Below, in pieces: positions 62,438 to 64,000 of a DNA stretch of 64,000 bases. Position numbers and translations under genes: made by a program. The notes under the pieces are model-generated. The model had not been told where the DNA came from, ran no database searches, and saw only the letters and a program-made list of their open reading frames with translations. Each line of letters opens with the position of its first letter. Within the stretch, counting starts at the first letter, position 1. The stretch is from positions 1-64,000 of the forward strand of contig CAVQNH010000051.1 in the NCBI GenBank assembly GCA_963713815.1, written 5' to 3'. The DNA is from RYN-230 sp963713815 (GTDB lineage: Bacteria; Actinomycetota; Actinomycetes; Streptosporangiales; Streptosporangiaceae).

Positions 62438-63343
62438 TCAGAAACCGGTCTTGAGCGATGCGCCCGGGCGCCAGCGCCAGTCCTGCGGCGCGCCTTCCTC
62501 GGCCACCACGCGGTTGCGGATGGTGCCGAGTCCTTCGACGGAGATCTCGATGACATCCCCGGGATGCATCCAGACCGGTGGCGTGCGGGCGAAGCCGACG
62601 CCGCCCGGCGTGCCGGTGGCGATGACGTCGCCGGGCATCAGCCGGGTGAACGAGGAGAAGAACTCGACCGCGCTGGGCACGTCAACGAGCATCAGCGACG
62701 TCCGGGCCGACTGCATGACCTGCCCGTTCAGCGTGGAGCTGATGGCGAGGTCGGAGACGTCCAGCTCGTCGGCCGTGACCACTTCCGGGCCGAGGGGCAT
62801 GCTGCCCTCGAAGTTCTTCCCCGCCGTCCACTGGCTGGCGGCCCGCTGCCAGTCGCGGGCGGACGCGTCGTTGAGGACCACGTAGCCCGCGATGGCGTCC
62901 AGGGCCTTGTCGGCGGTGATGTACCGGCCCCCGGCGCCGATCACGATGCCGAGTTCGGCCTCGTAGTCGAACTTCTCGGTGAGGGCCGGCTTGACCAGGT
63001 CGGCGTACGGGCCCAGGACGCTGTCCGCGCCCCGCACGAACGCGTCGGGCCAGGTCGGAACCTCGCGTCCGCCTTCCAGCGCGTGCTCGCTGTAGTTCAG
63101 GCCGAGGCACAGGATGCGCGGCGGGGCCGGCACGGCCGGGCCGAAGTCGGCGTCCGCCACCTCCCGGCCGTCAGCGCCGGTGAGCGCCCTGACCGCATCC
63201 ATGGCCGGGAGGCCCGCCTCCAGGACATGGTGGAGCGAGGCGAACCGCGGGTCACCCGTGGCCTCCGCGACGTCGACATAGCCGGAACGGCCCCGGACGT
63301 GCAGGCGCAGCCCGTCCGGGGTGGCAATGGTGGCGAGCCTCAC
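62438..63343 (-). CDS. Fumarylacetoacetate hydrolase family protein
   Basis: 301 residues; GTG 63343 with AAGGAG 9 bases upstream. After a ~70-residue N-terminal domain comes the FAH barrel: ILCLGLNYSEHALEGGREVP (the L-N-Y-x-x-H motif), KFDYEAELGIVIGAGGRYIT (metal Glu pair E-x-E), AIAGYVVLNDASARDWQ (metal Asp), QWTAGKNFEGSMPLGPEVVT and VIATGTPGGVGFARTPP. The family cleaves C-C bonds of acylpyruvates or decarboxylates such acids. First gene of the operon with livKHMGF; together they suggest uptake and breakdown of an aromatic- or keto-acid-derived compound (inference). Confidence 0.87.
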   Translation of the reverse strand: MRLATIATPDGLRLHVRGRSGYVDVAEATGDPRFASLHHVLEAGLPAMDAVRALTGADGREVADADFGPAVPAPPRILCLGLNYSEHALEGGREVPTWPDAFVRGADSVLGPYADLVKPALTEKFDYEAELGIVIGAGGRYITADKALDAIAGYVVLNDASARDWQRAASQWTAGKNFEGSMPLGPEVVTADELDVSDLAISSTLNGQVMQSARTSLMLVDVPSAVEFFSSFTRLMPGDVIATGTPGGVGFARTPPVWMHPGDVIEISVEGLGTIRNRVVAEEGAPQDWRWRPGASLKTGF

Positions 63344-63410
63344 GTGCCCGATCTCCTTCGCTGCTGATGGCGGGGGCGGGCATCGGGCGGGGGGCCGTCT
63401 GGCCGCTCTC

Positions 63411-63454
63411 GATTGGTCGCGGATGCTAGATTGGTTGTATACAGTCGGATTGGT
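63411..63454. promoter_or_regulatory. GntR-type operator region between FAH and GntR genes
   Basis: In the 303-base divergent gap (no gene seen), TTGTATACAG at 63435-63444 contains the perfect palindrome TGTATACA, in the style of GntR/FadR-type sites. It is flanked by repeated GATTGGT units at 63411, 63429 and 63448, with a fourth at 63536. It lies about 95 bases from the FAH start. The GntR gene to the right is the natural candidate for binding. Confidence 0.6.
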
Positions 63455-63646
63455 CGGAGCATAGGTCGCGTTCCGTAAGCGGGTCAATAGGGTTAAGAAG
63501 AAATTAACGCCCTGCAGGGGTCACGGTCTGATATCGATTGGTAGCATTGGTTGCCTAGGTTGGCCGGTGCCCGGCAGCGGGCGCACAGTGCGGCCACGCA
63601 GCCGCGGGCGGGCCGCCCGGGCAGCAGGGCAGGGAGAATAACGGGG

Positions 63647-64000
63647 ATGCAGAACGCAACAGGGACCGGGACCGCGATGCCGGCCGATCTGAGATACCGG
63701 CTGGCCGAGCTGATCCTGGCCGAGACGGCGCGGGCCGGCCTGGGGGCGGGCTCACGGCTGCCCACCGAGCGCAAGCTCGCGGCGGACATGGGCGCGACCC
63801 GTACGTCGATCCGGCACGCGCTGGCCGTGCTGCAGGCGCAGGGGCACATCTCCCGCGAGGTCGGGCGCGGCACCTTCCTGCGGCACGACCCGGGTGCGGA
63901 TGGGCACGACGCGGGGACAGCGCAGGCGGGCCCGGCCGGCGGCCGTGCGCACGGTGCGGGCGCGGCGGCGGCCGGCCCGATGGCCGGCCTGGCCGGCGAG
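63647..64000 (+). CDS. GntR family transcriptional regulator (partial, cut by window edge)
   Basis: The first 118 codons are present with no stop before the window end. ATG 63647, with GGGAGA about 10 bases upstream. The winged helix at about 14-75 reads LRYRLAELILAETARAGLGA, then GSRLPTERKLAADMGATRTS, IRHALAVLQAQGHISREVGR and GTFLR, the standard GntR N-terminal domain (L-P-S/T-E-R-x-L-A ... R-x-x-L-x-x-L-x-x-x-G ... G-R-G-T-F). The beginning of a Gly/Ala-rich linker follows; the effector domain that would define the subfamily (FCD, UTRA or other) is outside. Divergent from the FAH-liv operon and probably its regulator. Confidence 0.85.
   Translation, partial: MQNATGTGTAMPADLRYRLAELILAETARAGLGAGSRLPTERKLAADMGATRTSIRHALAVLQAQGHISREVGRGTFLRHDPGADGHDAGTAQAGPAGGRAHGAGAAAAGPMAGLAGE

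Overview
The window is very GC-rich DNA with dense coding on both strands, many GTG starts, overlapping ATGA/TGATG gene junctions and a clearly actinobacterial gene set: an AfsR/SARP regulator, glnE beside a glnA2-type glutamine synthetase, an F420-dependent oxidoreductase, DUF397, DUF1707, a mycosin-like protease and paired MMPL transporters. A filamentous actinomycete is most likely. Streptosporangiales is my best guess, but the sequence itself supports only Actinomycetes. I saw no rRNA, tRNA, CRISPR array or transposase.

Layout. 1-10 kb: start of a glycoside-hydrolase-like gene, cation/proton antiporter, DUF389 protein, GMC oxidoreductase with a hydrolase partner, GAP-family and CLC membrane proteins, GNAT, DUF397. 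10-14 kb: small accessory genes including an orphan antitoxin beside what looks like the tail of its lost toxin, DUF1707, cupin, AraC and a toroid-repeat protein. 14-24.4 kb: nitrogen/NAD block (glnE, afsR-like regulator, glnA2, nadE). 24.4-33.7 kb: DUF2891, PhzF, a MFS drug exporter with its TetR regulator and operator, panB, a lipoprotein, a Clp_N/HTH protein with twin operators, and F420:NADPH reductase. 34-43.3 kb: a compact organosulfur operon (ssuC-ssuB-ssuA-ssuD-ssuE, a DszA/NtaA-type monooxygenase, a flavin reductase, a FAD/NAD(P)-binding protein and a PEP-mutase-family enzyme) preceded by a palindrome and a possible Cys-containing leader peptide. 43.3-46.3 kb: two two-domain YbjQ-type genes, a 57-residue protein and map. 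46.3-56.1 kb: a minus-strand envelope cassette running from a winged-helix regulator through a small coiled-coil membrane protein, a sensor-domain protein, two MMPL transporters and a decayed FtsX fragment to a mycosin-like protease. 56.2-64 kb: a histidine phosphatase, cutA, then an operon of a fumarylacetoacetate-hydrolase-family enzyme with a branched-chain-type ABC importer (livK-livH-livM-livG-livF), divergent from a GntR regulator cut by the window edge.

A striking property of the window is that about 16 reading-frame breaks fall inside otherwise intact genes, including map, glnE and panB. Where the break can be placed, it is usually one extra or missing base in a short G or C run. I therefore treat these genes as probably intact in the organism and broken by sequencing or assembly error. 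Each gene is given with its full reconstructed extent. One further break, an in-frame TGA in the afsR-like gene, is different in kind.
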